Source of the DNA: Pinibacter sp031553495
Lineage (GTDB): Bacteria > Bacteroidota > Bacteroidia > Chitinophagales > Chitinophagaceae
Direction: 5' to 3'
Length of the DNA: 64,000 nucleotides
NCBI GenBank assembly: GCA_031553495.1
Contig: JAVBLN010000022.1
Coordinates: forward strand, 56,236-120,235
The notes under the pieces are model-generated. The model was not told the origin of the DNA and made no database searches. It worked only from the letters and a program-made list of their open reading frames with translations. Position 1 is the first letter of the stretch; each line of letters starts with the position of its first letter. This document shows positions 8,642 to 17,728 of the stretch, one piece after another. The position numbers were made by a program, and so were the translations under genes.

Positions 8642-10882
8642 CTATACCGCCGATTCGGTATCGTAGCGATCCACTGTTTCAATGCCATTCAGCATTTTCA
8701 GCCGTTGAACCAGTTCTTCCAACTCTTCCTTATCATGCACATATACTTTTATATTTCCTTCAAACATTCCCTCCCTGGCTTCAATGGTTAAAGCGTTTAT
8801 GTTAATCTTCAGATCCCCGGAAATAAGCTGCGTAATTTTATTAATAACTCCCACATCATCCAGCCCGATGATCTTAATGCCCGTAAGGAAAGAAATTTCT
8901 TTATTCTTGGCCCATTTGGTTTTTACTACCCTGTGCCCATAATTTGATAACAGTTTGGCGGCGTTGGGACAATTGGTGCGGTGGATGGTAAGGCCCTTGC
9001 CGGTTGTTACAAAACCAAATACATCGTCGCCGGGAATGGGCTTGCAACAATTGGCCAGCGTATACACGATCTTATCGCTGCTTTCGCCAAAAATTATCAG
9101 CTCGGCATCTTTTTTATTAAATGCTGATGGTTGCTGGTCAAATTTTATTTCGGAAACAACCTTTGCCGGTTTGGGCGGTTCCAGCCTGTCGCCCAGCACA
9201 TGAAAATCTTTTAATTCTTTAAGATCTATTGATTTGGTGGAAACCTTGTAAAAGAAATCGAGTGCAGAACTAAGTTTGTAAAAGGCTGTCAGTTCATCAA
9301 TGTTCGACTGGTTATAAGCGGCGCCTATACCATCCAGTTTTCGCTGAACGATATATTTTCCGTCTTCGGCAATTTTCCTTTTCTCTTCTTTAAGCGCATC
9401 TTTTATTTTACTGCGGGCCTTGGCTGTTACCACAAAGTTCAGCCAGTCTTCATTTGGCTTTTGCTTGTTGGAAGTAATAATTTCCACCTGGTCGCCGCTT
9501 CGCAGTTTATGGCTTATAGGAACCAGCTTGTGATTTACCTTGGCGCCAATACATTTACTGCCCACCGCGCTGTGAATGGAGAAAGCGAAATCGAGCGCCG
9601 TGGAACCGGTTGGCAACATTTTCACATCACCTTTTGGCGTATATACATAGATTTCTTCTGCCAGAAAACTGGTTTTGAAATCTTGTAAAAAATCTACAGA
9701 ATCTGTTTCCTGGTTGGTAATTACTTCGCGAATTTGTTGAAACCATTTTTCAAAGCGGCCTTCATCGCCGGAGCCTTCTTTATACTTCCAGTGGGCGGCA
9801 AGTCCTTTTTCAGCAATTTCATTCATGCGGCGGGTGCGTATCTGCACTTCCACCCATTTACCCTGCGGACCCATTACTGTTGTGTGCAATGCCTCGTAGC
9901 CATTGGCTTTGGGATTGCTCAGCCAGTCGCGCAGGCGCTCCGGAGAAGGAGTATATTCATCCGTAATCATTGAATATACTTTCCAGCATTCTTCTTTTTC
10001 TTTATCCGGTGGCGAGTTTAGTATAACGCGAATGGCAAACAGGTCGTACACTTCTTCAAAATTCACCGCTTTTTTACGCATTTTATTCCATATGGAGTGA
10101 ATGCTCTTGGGCCTGCCGTATAATTCGAAACTAAAACCGGCCTGCTCCATTTTTTCTTTTATAGGACGTACAAACTCGTTAATATAGCGGGTTCTTTCTC
10201 TTTTGGTTTCCGCAAGTTTTTTCGCAATTTCCTTATAGGTACCCGGTTCCATATATTTCATGGCCAGGTCTTCCATTTCCGTTTTTATACTATAAAGCCC
10301 CATGCGGTGTGCCAGCGGAGCATATACGTATATCGTTTCCGAAGAGATCTTTAATTGCTTTTCACGCTTCATGCTTTCCAGCGTGCGCATATTGTGCAGG
10401 CGGTCGGCCAGCTTTATCAGTATCACACGAGGATCATCAGTTAACGTAAGCAGTATTTTCTTGAAATTTTCCGCTTGCTTTGAGGCGTTTACATCAATAA
10501 CATTGGCAATTTTAGTAAGTCCATCCACTATGCGTGATATCTCACTGCCAAATTCGCGTTCAATATCTTCAAGAGTAAGATCCGTATCCTCAACGGTATC
10601 GTGTAGCAGCGCGCAAATAGTAGAACGAACACCCAGTCCTATTTCCTCCACACATATTTGGGCCACAGCCAGCGGATGCAAAATATAGGGTTCCCCACTT
10701 TTGCGGCGCATGGTTTTGTGCGCATCGGCAGCCATTTGAAAAGCACGGCGCACAATTTCTTTATCCCCATGCTTCAATTTAGGCTTTAACGACCGCAATA
10801 ATGCACGATATTCTCTTAATATAAGCTTCTTTTCCTGCTCGTCGCTTAAATTATATTTCGATATGGTTTCTACAGTATCCAT
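8642..10882 (-). CDS. relA: Bifunctional (p)ppGpp synthetase/hydrolase, RelA/SpoT family
   Basis: 746 residues, normal for a long RSH enzyme. The N-terminal HD hydrolase is intact: H69, HD at 94-95, ED at 98-99 and LADRLHNMRTL at 158-168. The synthetase domain follows, with the GTP-binding/catalytic segment YGRPKSIHSIWNKM at 255-268. A TGS domain (EEIYVYTPKGDVKMLPTG, about 410) and a C-terminal ACT domain (about 665-740) regulate it. It makes and degrades the stringent alarmone from GTP/GDP and ATP. Because both catalytic halves look complete, SpoT-like bifunctionality is likely. It stands alone between repeat-containing gaps. Confidence 0.95.
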   Translation of the reverse strand: MDTVETISKYNLSDEQEKKLILREYRALLRSLKPKLKHGDKEIVRRAFQMAADAHKTMRRKSGEPYILHPLAVAQICVEEIGLGVRSTICALLHDTVEDTDLTLEDIEREFGSEISRIVDGLTKIANVIDVNASKQAENFKKILLTLTDDPRVILIKLADRLHNMRTLESMKREKQLKISSETIYVYAPLAHRMGLYSIKTEMEDLAMKYMEPGTYKEIAKKLAETKRERTRYINEFVRPIKEKMEQAGFSFELYGRPKSIHSIWNKMRKKAVNFEEVYDLFAIRVILNSPPDKEKEECWKVYSMITDEYTPSPERLRDWLSNPKANGYEALHTTVMGPQGKWVEVQIRTRRMNEIAEKGLAAHWKYKEGSGDEGRFEKWFQQIREVITNQETDSVDFLQDFKTSFLAEEIYVYTPKGDVKMLPTGSTALDFAFSIHSAVGSKCIGAKVNHKLVPISHKLRSGDQVEIITSNKQKPNEDWLNFVVTAKARSKIKDALKEEKRKIAEDGKYIVQRKLDGIGAAYNQSNIDELTAFYKLSSALDFFYKVSTKSIDLKELKDFHVLGDRLEPPKPAKVVSEIKFDQQPSAFNKKDAELIIFGESSDKIVYTLANCCKPIPGDDVFGFVTTGKGLTIHRTNCPNAAKLLSNYGHRVVKTKWAKNKEISFLTGIKIIGLDDVGVINKITQLISGDLKININALTIEAREGMFEGNIKVYVHDKEELEELVQRLKMLNGIETVDRYDTESAV

Positions 10883-11327
10883 TCAAACAGCTTTCTGAAC
10901 GAATTTACAAAAACTAAAAAGCAAAACTTAAATTTTAAGAAATGAGATTAAAATAGTTATACAACATGCACTATAAAATGCTCATTTTTTTGTGGGAATC
11001 GGCGGTAGTGCTACTATTAAGCTTTTGTTGTGTCACTCACTTGTGCGGTAGTAATGCTATTGAACAAGTGATGAGTTTTGAGTAATGAGTACTTTTGTTT
11101 TGGCTTGCAATCAGTGTAAAAAGCACTTTCAACTGTACAGCATTCTCAATTATGAAAAGCGTTCCCGCCCGTCATTTCGAGTCCGGGAGATGCAGAAAGC
11201 GTATAAACTCCAAACCGCCTGTTCATACAACAACCAGACGAAAAATCAAATTGTCATCACCGGCTGTTCGCTGCCAACTGACACCTGCCAACACTTGTAA
11301 CACAACAGCCACCATTATTTTTATTTT
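10883..11327. other. Intergenic region upstream of tRNA-Leu
   Basis: No gene seen. It holds core repeat copy 4, a TGAGTTT/TAATGAG word, a copy of the TTGTTTTGGCTTGCAATCAG phrase (11095-11114), and Gln/Cys-poor AT-rich sequence with GCCAACT/GACACCT/GCCAACA words near 11273-11295. Confidence 0.6.
10999..11062 (+). repeat. Core intergenic repeat, copy 4
   Basis: Full copy with an intact GTTGTGTCACTCACTTGT centre. It is the only good copy in which the segment just before the centre differs (AAGCTTTT in place of AAGCATC). Confidence 0.88.
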
Positions 11328-11357
11328 TTTGTTTATTACACAAAAACCCTACATTTG
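11328..11357 (+). promoter_or_regulatory. Bacteroidota-type promoter of tRNA-Leu
   Basis: TTTG at 11328-11331 and TACATTTG at 11350-11357 match the -33 TTTG and -7 TAnnTTTG boxes of the Bacteroidota sigma factor, with 18 bases between them. The tRNA begins 30 bases after the -7 box. Confidence 0.6.
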
Positions 11358-11386
11358 CGCTCCCAATAAATGTTCTTATCAATAAT

Positions 11387-11468
11387 GCGGGTGTGGCGAA
11401 ATTGGCAGACGCATCAGACTTAGGATCTGACGCCGCGAGGCGTGTAGGTTCGACTCCTATCACCCGCA
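11387..11468 (+). tRNA. tRNA-Leu (anticodon UAG)
   Basis: 82-nt class II tRNA. The acceptor arm GCGGGTG (11387-11393) pairs with CACCCGC (11461-11467). The anticodon stem is TCAGA/TCTGA around loop CTTAGGA, with anticodon TAG at 11421-11423 (reads CUA/CUN leucine codons). It has a long variable arm (CGCCGCGAGGCG) and a T-loop GGTTCGACTCC. The discriminator base is A, as expected for leucine. CCA is not encoded. A T-run follows immediately. Confidence 0.96.
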
Positions 11469-11644
11469 CTTTTTTTCTTTCTCAAAACTTCCATTTTCCA
11501 AATAATTTGGTGATTACTACACTTGGAGTTCTTCACTTTTTTCAGTAACAGGTAAAATACTTTAGCTTCATGTTACAAAAATTTCTGTCATAAATCATAA
11601 ACTCTCAATCGTTTCAATTGTAACTTTATAAGCAAACATTGCAT

Positions 11645-12472
11645 ATGAAAACTTTACTTATTGGCGTGGATTATTCAGAAAGCTCTAAAAATGCAGCATT
11701 GTATGGTATAAATCTTGCAAAAGTTGCAGGAATGAGTGTTATTTTACAGCATGTTTACATTTTACCCACACCGGTAAGCGAAGTGCCTTACCTGTTCACC
11801 CCTTTTGACGAAATACAGCAGGAAAATGAAATAGAGTTGAAGAAACTGGCTGACGAATTGGCCGAACAGGTACCCGGCGTTGATATTCAAACAATAGTAA
11901 GCTTCGGATTGCCCGCCAGCACAATTATGGATACCGCTTTGGAAAATGAAGTCGATCTGATAGTTTTGGGTCTAAAGCAACATGATGGTATTGACAGATT
12001 TATTGGCAGTACTGCCGAAGAAATAAATCGTATATGCAATATTGCCATTTTAGCAATTCCCATAAATTCTGTGTTTCAGCCAATTAACAATATTACTTAC
12101 GCTACCGATCTTAGTTTTAGCCTCAACAAGCATGGTGTGAAAATATTACGTGATATGCTTACTACCTTTGATGCCGGTTTGCAAGTAGTAAATGTAAAAA
12201 AATCCGGCGAGACCGACCCTGCCACAAAAGCCGCTTCCATGGAAACACTCAAAACGCTGTTTGATGGCACCAAATATGACTTTTTCACCTACGTACATAA
12301 AAATATAGAACACGGTGTTAAGCACTTTTTAATAGAACACCACTCCCAAATGCTGGCTATGGTGGCCCACAGGCACAATTTCATAGAACGTATTTTCGGC
12401 ATTCAGCATACCAAAGAAATGATGACACGCAGCTTTTTACCTTTGCTTATCCTGAACGATAAAAAAGACTGA
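11645..12472 (+). CDS. Universal stress protein, tandem two-domain
   Basis: 275 residues from the ATG at 11645. An in-frame TTG six bases upstream is less likely. There are two USP alpha/beta folds in one chain: domain 1 starts MKTLLIGVDYSESSKNAAL, and domain 2 starts near residue 150 with INNITYATDLSFSLNKHGVK. The ATP-loop of domain 1 (GLKQHDGIDRFIGSTAEE) keeps the final GS/T but not the exact G-x2-G-x9-G spacing, so nucleotide binding is uncertain. Domain 2 ends HRHNFIERIFGIQHTKEM, the usual form in Bacteroidota two-domain USPs. Cytoplasmic stress or redox role inferred from the family only. Confidence 0.88.
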   Translation: MKTLLIGVDYSESSKNAALYGINLAKVAGMSVILQHVYILPTPVSEVPYLFTPFDEIQQENEIELKKLADELAEQVPGVDIQTIVSFGLPASTIMDTALENEVDLIVLGLKQHDGIDRFIGSTAEEINRICNIAILAIPINSVFQPINNITYATDLSFSLNKHGVKILRDMLTTFDAGLQVVNVKKSGETDPATKAASMETLKTLFDGTKYDFFTYVHKNIEHGVKHFLIEHHSQMLAMVAHRHNFIERIFGIQHTKEMMTRSFLPLLILNDKKD

Positions 12473-12499
12473 AAGCAGTAGAAAAAACTCATTTTATAA

Positions 12500-12543
12500 T
12501 TTGGGCTGCATAAGTTATAATTATATTACCTTTGCAGCCCAAA
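12500..12543 (+). promoter_or_regulatory. Trigger factor promoter overlapped by an inverted repeat
   Basis: TTTG at 12500-12503 and TACCTTTG at 12527-12534 form a plausible -33/-7 pair (23-base spacer). A perfect 11-bp inverted repeat (TTTGGGCTGCA at 12500-12510, TGCAGCCCAAA at 12533-12543) brackets the whole promoter, covering both boxes. A DNA-binding dimer on it would be expected to affect tig transcription (inference). Confidence 0.5.
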
Positions 12544-12568
12544 ATTATAAATTTAAAATACGAGCAAT

Positions 12569-13942
12569 ATGGCTACTGTTTCCAGGGAGAACATCGGTTT
12601 GCTTAACGATAAAATTACTATTACGGTAGAACAAACCGATTATTTACCATCATTTGATAAAACGATAAAAAACTACAGCAAACAAGCTAGTATTCCCGGT
12701 TTCCGTAAAGGAATGGTTCCGGTGGGGGTTGTGAAAAAAATGTACGGTCAGGCTGTTTTTGCAGAAGAAGTTTTCCGTGCGGTGGAAAAACAAATGAATG
12801 ATTACCTGGAAAATGAAAACCTGGACATTCTTGCCAGGCCGCTTCCTTTGCCGGAAAATGATGCAAGCCAGCTCGACATGAATACACCCGCTTCTTATAA
12901 CTTTTCTTTTGAAGTGGGCATAAAACCTACCATTCATATCGATTTATCTTCCGCTAAAGTAAAGCGGTATAATGTGGAAGTGGATAGCGAAAATATTGAT
13001 AAGGAAATAGAATACCGCCAAAACAGTTTTGGCAAAACCATAAATCCGGAAACAATAGAAACAGAAGAGTATAACATACATGCTACATTTACTGAAGCTG
13101 ATGCCGAAGGAAATGAAATAGAAGGAGGCTTTAAAAAAGAGAATTCTTTTTTTTCGGTAAAGAAATTTGCTGAAGAAGTACGTAAAACACTCATTGGCAA
13201 AAAGGTTGAGGATACTTTTGTTTTGCAGATCGGAACCGCATTTGAAGCTGGTGAAAAAGAAAAAGTATTGGACCTGTTGGAACTTTCAAGTGATGGATCT
13301 ACTGATGAAAAGTATTTTATAGTACATATTACTAAAATCAGTTTTACTGAAAAGGCTGAGTTAAATGAAGAACTCTTCAAAAACTCGTATCCTGATAAAG
13401 AAATAAAAACGGCAGAAGAATTTCGCGAGGCGATAAAAGCAGACTTGCAGGAATACTGGAAGGAACAAGCTCATCACCAGATGCATGATCAAATTTTCCA
13501 TTATCTGGTTGATCATGCGACGGCAGATTTTCCTGAAGCGTTCCTGAAGCGTTGGATGGAAACCGGTGGCGAACATAAAAAAACAGCAGAACAGGTAAAT
13601 GCGGAATATCCTTCATTTATTAGCTCACTAAAATGGAGCCTGATTTTAGATAAAATTTCGAAAGAGAACAATATTGATGTAACGCCTGATGAAATTCGTG
13701 AAGCTGCAAAAAAACAATTGTTCAGTTACATGCGAATGAATATCCCAATAATGGATGATGCTCCCTGGATTAACGAGTATGTGGAAAGAATGGTAAAAGA
13801 TAAAAAGTTTGTAGAAGACACATTCTATAAAATCCAAACCACTAAAGTGTTTGAGGTGGCTGAACAAAAAATTTCAGCAGAAGATACTCCTATTAGTGAA
13901 GCAGATTTCATTAAAATTCTTCAGGAACATCACCACCATTAA
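12569..13942 (+). CDS. tig: Trigger factor
   Basis: 457 residues. The N-terminal ribosome-binding domain has the signature GFRKGMVP at 44-51. The middle region (about 155-255) corresponds to the FKBP-like domain but is poorly conserved, as is usual in this phylum, so prolyl isomerase activity is doubtful. The C-terminal chaperone domain runs to about 450. It binds ribosomes near L23 and shields nascent chains. The protein ends in four His residues, which is natural here. It has its own promoter upstream and a strong terminator 24 bases after the stop, so it is probably monocistronic. Confidence 0.93.
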   Translation: MATVSRENIGLLNDKITITVEQTDYLPSFDKTIKNYSKQASIPGFRKGMVPVGVVKKMYGQAVFAEEVFRAVEKQMNDYLENENLDILARPLPLPENDASQLDMNTPASYNFSFEVGIKPTIHIDLSSAKVKRYNVEVDSENIDKEIEYRQNSFGKTINPETIETEEYNIHATFTEADAEGNEIEGGFKKENSFFSVKKFAEEVRKTLIGKKVEDTFVLQIGTAFEAGEKEKVLDLLELSSDGSTDEKYFIVHITKISFTEKAELNEELFKNSYPDKEIKTAEEFREAIKADLQEYWKEQAHHQMHDQIFHYLVDHATADFPEAFLKRWMETGGEHKKTAEQVNAEYPSFISSLKWSLILDKISKENNIDVTPDEIREAAKKQLFSYMRMNIPIMDDAPWINEYVERMVKDKKFVEDTFYKIQTTKVFEVAEQKISAEDTPISEADFIKILQEHHHH

Positions 13943-13965
13943 TTAATAGTGTGTAAAAAAATCCG

Positions 13966-13990
13966 AAGCGCTCATACGAGCGCTTTTTTT
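13966..13990 (+). terminator. Rho-independent terminator of tig
   Basis: AAGCGCTC (13966-13973), a 4-nt ATAC loop, then GAGCGCTT (13978-13985) running into a T7 tract: a perfect 8-bp GC-rich stem just after the trigger factor stop. Confidence 0.92.
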
Positions 13991-14085
13991 GTGTAGCGTT
14001 TTTGTCACGTCCTGAAAAAAGTAGACCGCTTTTTTAATTGGTTGTCACGCACCTGGCGCTAACATGTCGAACAGCACCGTTGCTT

Positions 14086-14155
14086 AACCACAAGGGGCAC
14101 AATAGAGGCTCAAGGTACACAAGGGTTTGCCGAATTGTTACCAACCCTTGTGGTT
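14086..14155. repeat. Repeat D, inverted-repeat element copy 1
   Basis: AACCACAAGGG (14086-14096) and CCCTTGTGGTT (14145-14155) are perfect 11-bp inverted arms. The interior (GCACAATAGAGGC) recurs in inverted form at about 23125-23176, so this is a dispersed element and not only a local hairpin. Confidence 0.65.
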
Positions 14156-14194
14156 TGTCACTTATTACTCAAAACTCATAACTCAAAACCTGTT

Positions 14195-14259
14195 GAATAG
14201 CATTCCTACCGTACAAGTGAGTGACACAACGATGCTTAATAGTAGCACTACCGCCGGTT
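14195..14259 (-). repeat. Core intergenic repeat, copy 5
   Basis: Minus-strand full copy with an intact centre, flanked on its left by a 7-bp word array (CTCAAAA/CTCATAA). Confidence 0.9.
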
Positions 14260-14403
14260 CCAAAAAAATAACTGCAGATTTCTATACCGTGTGAAGTATA
14301 GACGCGAAAAAAATCTGTGAAAAATCTGTTTAATCAGCGCCATCTGTGTTCTAATAATATACCAATAAATTTGTTTTCTATTTTTGCCGGATAACATACA
14401 GCC

Positions 14404-15996
14404 ATGAATAAATTGCGATTGGTTCTTTTCCTTACCTTATGCACTAGCAATATTTTTTCCCAGCGTAATAATGTAGATGTGCGCCATTACTTGTTTGACA
14501 TTGCTCTGAATGATTCCACAGATATGATCAGAGGGAAAGCTACTATTCAGTTTAAAATGCTGAAAGCCGCCGGCAGCGCAACATTTGACCTGGCGGGTTA
14601 TGACAGGTCAACCGGCAAAGGCATGCGTGTAACCGGCATTTCCGAAAACAATAAGGCACTAAAATTTACCTCACAACCGGATAATATTGTAATTGACTTT
14701 GCTACAAAAGCCGAAGCCGGCGAAGACAAAACCGTTACTATTACATATGAAGGCGTTCCTGCCGACGGACTGATTATTTCAAAAAACAAATTTGGCGATC
14801 GCACAATTTTCGCGGATAACTGGCCAACCCGTGCACACTACTGGATTCCCTGCAATGATGATCCTTCCGATAAAGCAGCGGTAACATTTTCTGTAACTGC
14901 ACCGGAGCATTACCAGGTTATTTCAAACGGATTGCTTACAGAAGAAACTAATTTGCCATTACATAGAAAACTGACGAGATATGATGAAACCGTTGAGTTG
15001 CCCACAAAGGTTATGGTAATTGGGCTGGCCGATTTTGCTGTGCAACGCAGCGGCGATGTAAATTGTATTCCGCTATATAGCTGGGTATATCCGCAAGATA
15101 AAGTGAAAGGATTTTTCGATTATGCGTTAGCGAAAGATATTCTTGCATGGTTCATTGATAGTGTGGGACCATATAGCTATAGAAAACTGGCCAATGTACA
15201 ATCCACCACTATTTATGGCGGCATGGAAAACGCCGGAGCAATTTTTTATGGTGAAAACACACTTTCGGGAAATGGCAGTAATGAGGCCCTGATTACCCAT
15301 GAAATTGCACACCAGTGGTTTGGAAATTCGGTGACTGAAAAAAGCTATTCGCATGTGTGGCTTAGCGAAGGTTTTGCTACTTATTTTACCGATTTGTACT
15401 TTGAAGCGAAATATGGTGAAAGCATATTAAAAGATCGTTTACAGAAGGAACGAATTAAAGCTATTACATTTTCAAAGAAAACCACCTCGCCGGTTGTTGA
15501 TACTATTAGCGAGTATAGCAAACTGCTGAATGCTTTTTCCTATGAAAAGGGTGCATGGGTGCTGCACATGCTGCGCCGCAAGGTGGGTGATGAAAATTTT
15601 TGGAAAGCTATACGAGTATATTACAAAGCATATGGCGGAAAAAATGCGAATACGGATGATTTACGAAATGTGTTTGAAAACGTGTGCGGCTGCGATTTGA
15701 AAACATTCTTTCATCAATGGCTATACGTAAAAGATCATCCGGTATTAAACGTAACGTGGTACTATAATGCATCGAAAAAAAATATAGTGGTAAACATTAT
15801 GCAACAACAACCAGTTGCATTTGATTTCCCTTTACAAATAAAAATAGCCGAAGGCGCTATTAAACAAATTGATATACGCAACAGGCAAACTTCAATCACC
15901 ATCCCTTGCAATGAAAAGCCTGTTGCTATTGACCTGGATCCTGATGTGAATTTATTCTTTGAAGGCAGGGTGAAATTCGTGGACAAAACTTTATAA
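14404..15996 (+). CDS. M1 family aminopeptidase, secreted
   Basis: 530 residues. A Sec signal peptide ends near IFSQ (residue 20). The substrate-anchoring GGMEN loop is at 272-276, the zinc motif HEIAH at 299-303 and the third zinc ligand Glu at 322 (WLSEGFA), so the active site is complete. It should remove N-terminal residues from peptides in the periplasm. At 530 residues it lacks the large C-terminal helical domain of E. coli PepN, as is common for short bacterial M1 enzymes. Its 3' end overlaps the convergent msrB gene by 6 bases. Confidence 0.92.
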   Translation: MNKLRLVLFLTLCTSNIFSQRNNVDVRHYLFDIALNDSTDMIRGKATIQFKMLKAAGSATFDLAGYDRSTGKGMRVTGISENNKALKFTSQPDNIVIDFATKAEAGEDKTVTITYEGVPADGLIISKNKFGDRTIFADNWPTRAHYWIPCNDDPSDKAAVTFSVTAPEHYQVISNGLLTEETNLPLHRKLTRYDETVELPTKVMVIGLADFAVQRSGDVNCIPLYSWVYPQDKVKGFFDYALAKDILAWFIDSVGPYSYRKLANVQSTTIYGGMENAGAIFYGENTLSGNGSNEALITHEIAHQWFGNSVTEKSYSHVWLSEGFATYFTDLYFEAKYGESILKDRLQKERIKAITFSKKTTSPVVDTISEYSKLLNAFSYEKGAWVLHMLRRKVGDENFWKAIRVYYKAYGGKNANTDDLRNVFENVCGCDLKTFFHQWLYVKDHPVLNVTWYYNASKKNIVVNIMQQQPVAFDFPLQIKIAEGAIKQIDIRNRQTSITIPCNEKPVAIDLDPDVNLFFEGRVKFVDKTL

Positions 15997-16524
15997 TTTC
16001 TTTTCAAAATCCAGCACCACGCCATTTATGCAATAGCGCAAACCGGTGGGCGGCGGCCCATCCTGAAATACATGGCCCAGGTGCGCTTTACAGCGTCCGC
16101 ATTGCACTTCAGTTCTTTCCATACCATGCGAATGATCTGCCGTAAAAATGAGTGAACTCTTGCTAACAGGCTCATAAAAGCTGGGCCAGCCGCAGCCGCT
16201 TTCAAACTTTGTATCGCTTTTAAAAAGCGGGTTTCCGCAGGCGGCGCAGTAGTACGTACCTATTTCTTTTGAGGCTTCAAATTTGCTCGACCAAGGTTGT
16301 TCTGTGCCTTTTTCTCGGGCAATATGATACACATCGGCAGGAAGGATCTTTTTCCAAACACTGTCGGGTATGTTGAGCTTTTCTTTACTATCTCTTGAAT
16401 AAAATTCACTTTTCTTATTGGAGGTGTCCATAATTGTTTTTTTGACATTTGGCGATTGCGAAAAACTACACTGCTGCAATAGAACAGCCATAAAAATGAC
16501 GATTGAAATTCTCATACATCTCAT
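15991..16524 (-). CDS. msrB: Peptide methionine-R-sulfoxide reductase, exported
   Basis: 177 residues. The N-terminal export signal (MRISIVIFMAVLLQQCSFSQ) could be a Sec peptide cleaved after FSQ or a weak lipobox at Cys19. The MsrB domain is complete: zinc pairs CAAC (93-96) and CGRC (142-145), the CGWPSF loop (111-116) and the catalytic Cys165 in RYCIN. It repairs methionine-R-sulfoxide, here probably on envelope proteins. The start could also be the Met at residue 4, which gives a cleaner signal peptide. It is convergent with the M1 peptidase. Confidence 0.93.
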   Translation of the reverse strand: MRCMRISIVIFMAVLLQQCSFSQSPNVKKTIMDTSNKKSEFYSRDSKEKLNIPDSVWKKILPADVYHIAREKGTEQPWSSKFEASKEIGTYYCAACGNPLFKSDTKFESGCGWPSFYEPVSKSSLIFTADHSHGMERTEVQCGRCKAHLGHVFQDGPPPTGLRYCINGVVLDFEKKL

Positions 16525-16757
16525 TTAATTGCAAAATTACGTAATATGTTATAGATGTTTTTTCCAATTCATTTGTAGCAAACTTATGAATTCAGGATTT
16601 TTCTTTATGAAAAATGGATTTTTTAAAAAATGACCGTACTCAAAACATGGTTTAATCTTCAAAAAAAGATTTTGTAGAAATTATTTAAGCAATTGTATCC
16701 GGCTTTGCACATTCATCATTTTTACATAGGTTTGTCCACTCATCAAGCAGTACATTC

Positions 16758-17336
16758 ATGTTTAATCTAATATTATTCGGACCTCCGGGAAGCGGAAAAG
16801 GCACGCAATCTGAAAAACTAATAGCAAAATATGGTTTGAAGCACCTTTCCACAGGCGACTTGCTTCGAAGTGAAATTGCAGCGAAAACTGAGTTGGGAAT
16901 GGAAGCAAAAAAATTGATGGATCAGGGACAATTGGTGCCTGACGCAGTAGTAGTTGGAATGATTAGCTCGGCTCTTGATAATAACCCACAGGCAAAAGGA
17001 TTTTTGTTTGACGGATTTCCCCGCACTAAAGAACAATCGGAAGCATTGGACGATCTGTTGCAAAAAAAAGGGTCTTCCATTAATATAGTGCTGGCTCTTG
17101 ATGTGAGCGAAGAAGAACTTATAAAACGCATATTGCATCGCGGACTTACCAGCGGCCGCTCCGATGATACGAATGAGGAAATAATAAAAGCACGCATCGC
17201 GGAATATCATAAGAAAACATCCGCCGTTGCCGATTATTACCAGCAATTTAATAAAGTGATATACATAAAAGGGCAGGGAACGGTTGATGATATTTTCAAT
17301 GCGCTGTGCAAAGAAATTGATAAGAGAAATGTGTGA
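16758..17336 (+). CDS. adk: Adenylate kinase
   Basis: 192 residues. The P-loop GPPGSGKGT is at 8-16, the AMP-binding segment STGDLLRSEI follows and FDGFPRT is present. The LID is the short form (HRGLTSGRSDDTNEEI) without the zinc-binding insertion, normal for this phylum and explaining the length below 215. It catalyses ATP + AMP to 2 ADP in the cytoplasm. It is a single gene, with a possibly bidirectional hairpin at 17512-17539 downstream. Confidence 0.95.
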   Translation: MFNLILFGPPGSGKGTQSEKLIAKYGLKHLSTGDLLRSEIAAKTELGMEAKKLMDQGQLVPDAVVVGMISSALDNNPQAKGFLFDGFPRTKEQSEALDDLLQKKGSSINIVLALDVSEEELIKRILHRGLTSGRSDDTNEEIIKARIAEYHKKTSAVADYYQQFNKVIYIKGQGTVDDIFNALCKEIDKRNV

Positions 17337-17511
17337 GTAATTGTCTGAATTTGGATTTGCGGGATTATAGGATTTATAGATTTTGAAGCGAAAATATTTA
17401 ATCACTCTAATTTACTTTCAGAAAAGATCTTTCAGCCTGCCGCTGTTGATATGCGTATATTCTTGTGCGTTAGCTTCGCCAACAGCAATATTTTCCGACA
17501 TGCAATTATTA

Positions 17512-17539
17512 AAAATGCGGACGCTCTCATCCGCATTTT
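17512..17539 (-). terminator. Bidirectional terminator hairpin
   Basis: AAAATGCGGA (17512-17521) and TCCGCATTTT (17530-17539), a perfect 10-bp stem with an 8-nt loop. It follows the stop of the small helix-turn-helix gene on the minus strand by 16 bases and can also serve adk from the plus side. Confidence 0.75.
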
Positions 17540-17554
17540 AGCAGAGGTTTGAAA

Positions 17555-17728
17555 TTACTTTGCAGGTTCCCAATAGCATTTTTTGGGAGAGGTTATTTTG
17601 CCTCCTTTTTTCAGCTTGTCCATCGCTTTGCTCACATCCTTTTTGTCGAGTTTTGTAATTTCTGCGATTTCACCTGCGCTTAACGCTTTTCCTGCTTTTT
17701 TCATTGCGCTTAAAACAGTTGCTTCCAT
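17555..17728 (-). CDS. Small winged-helix DNA-binding protein, 57 residues
   Basis: The minus-strand frame from the ATG at 17728 encodes 57 residues: MEATVLSAMKKAGKALSAGE, then IAEITKLDKKDVSKAMDKLK and KKGGKITSPKKCYWEPAK with overlap. The pattern is a complete minimal winged helix: helix 1, a SAGEIAEIT turn-helix, the recognition helix KKDVSKAMDKLKK and a wing KITSPKKCYWEP. Stand-alone proteins like this are often labelled transcriptional regulator in Bacteroidota, but the target is unknown. The terminator right after its stop supports a real gene. Confidence 0.8.
   Translation of the reverse strand: MEATVLSAMKKAGKALSAGEIAEITKLDKKDVSKAMDKLKKGGKITSPKKCYWEPAK

Larger units (their letters stand above)
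13991..14403. other. Intergenic region with repeat D, core repeat and phrase E
   Basis: No gene seen. It contains repeat D (14086-14155), an ACTCATA/ACTCAAA word array near 14165-14190, core repeat copy 5, and a GAAAAATCTGT-type phrase near 14306-14352 related to one near 61230-61260. The last 50 bases should hold the aminopeptidase promoter (TATTTTTGCC near 14379 is a weak -7 candidate). Confidence 0.6.

Noticed and set aside
11257..11469. 70-residue ORF antisense to the tRNA-Leu
   Set aside because: It covers the tRNA gene on the opposite strand and has no protein-like features.
13925..13942. Terminal His run of trigger factor as a cloning tag
   Set aside because: Only four His codons, in a natural genomic context with the native terminator directly after. 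No vector sequence is present.
14404..14460. Riboswitch or leader RNA upstream of the M1 peptidase
   Set aside because: The upstream gap is explained by repeat D, word arrays and a core repeat. No conserved riboswitch fold was recognised.
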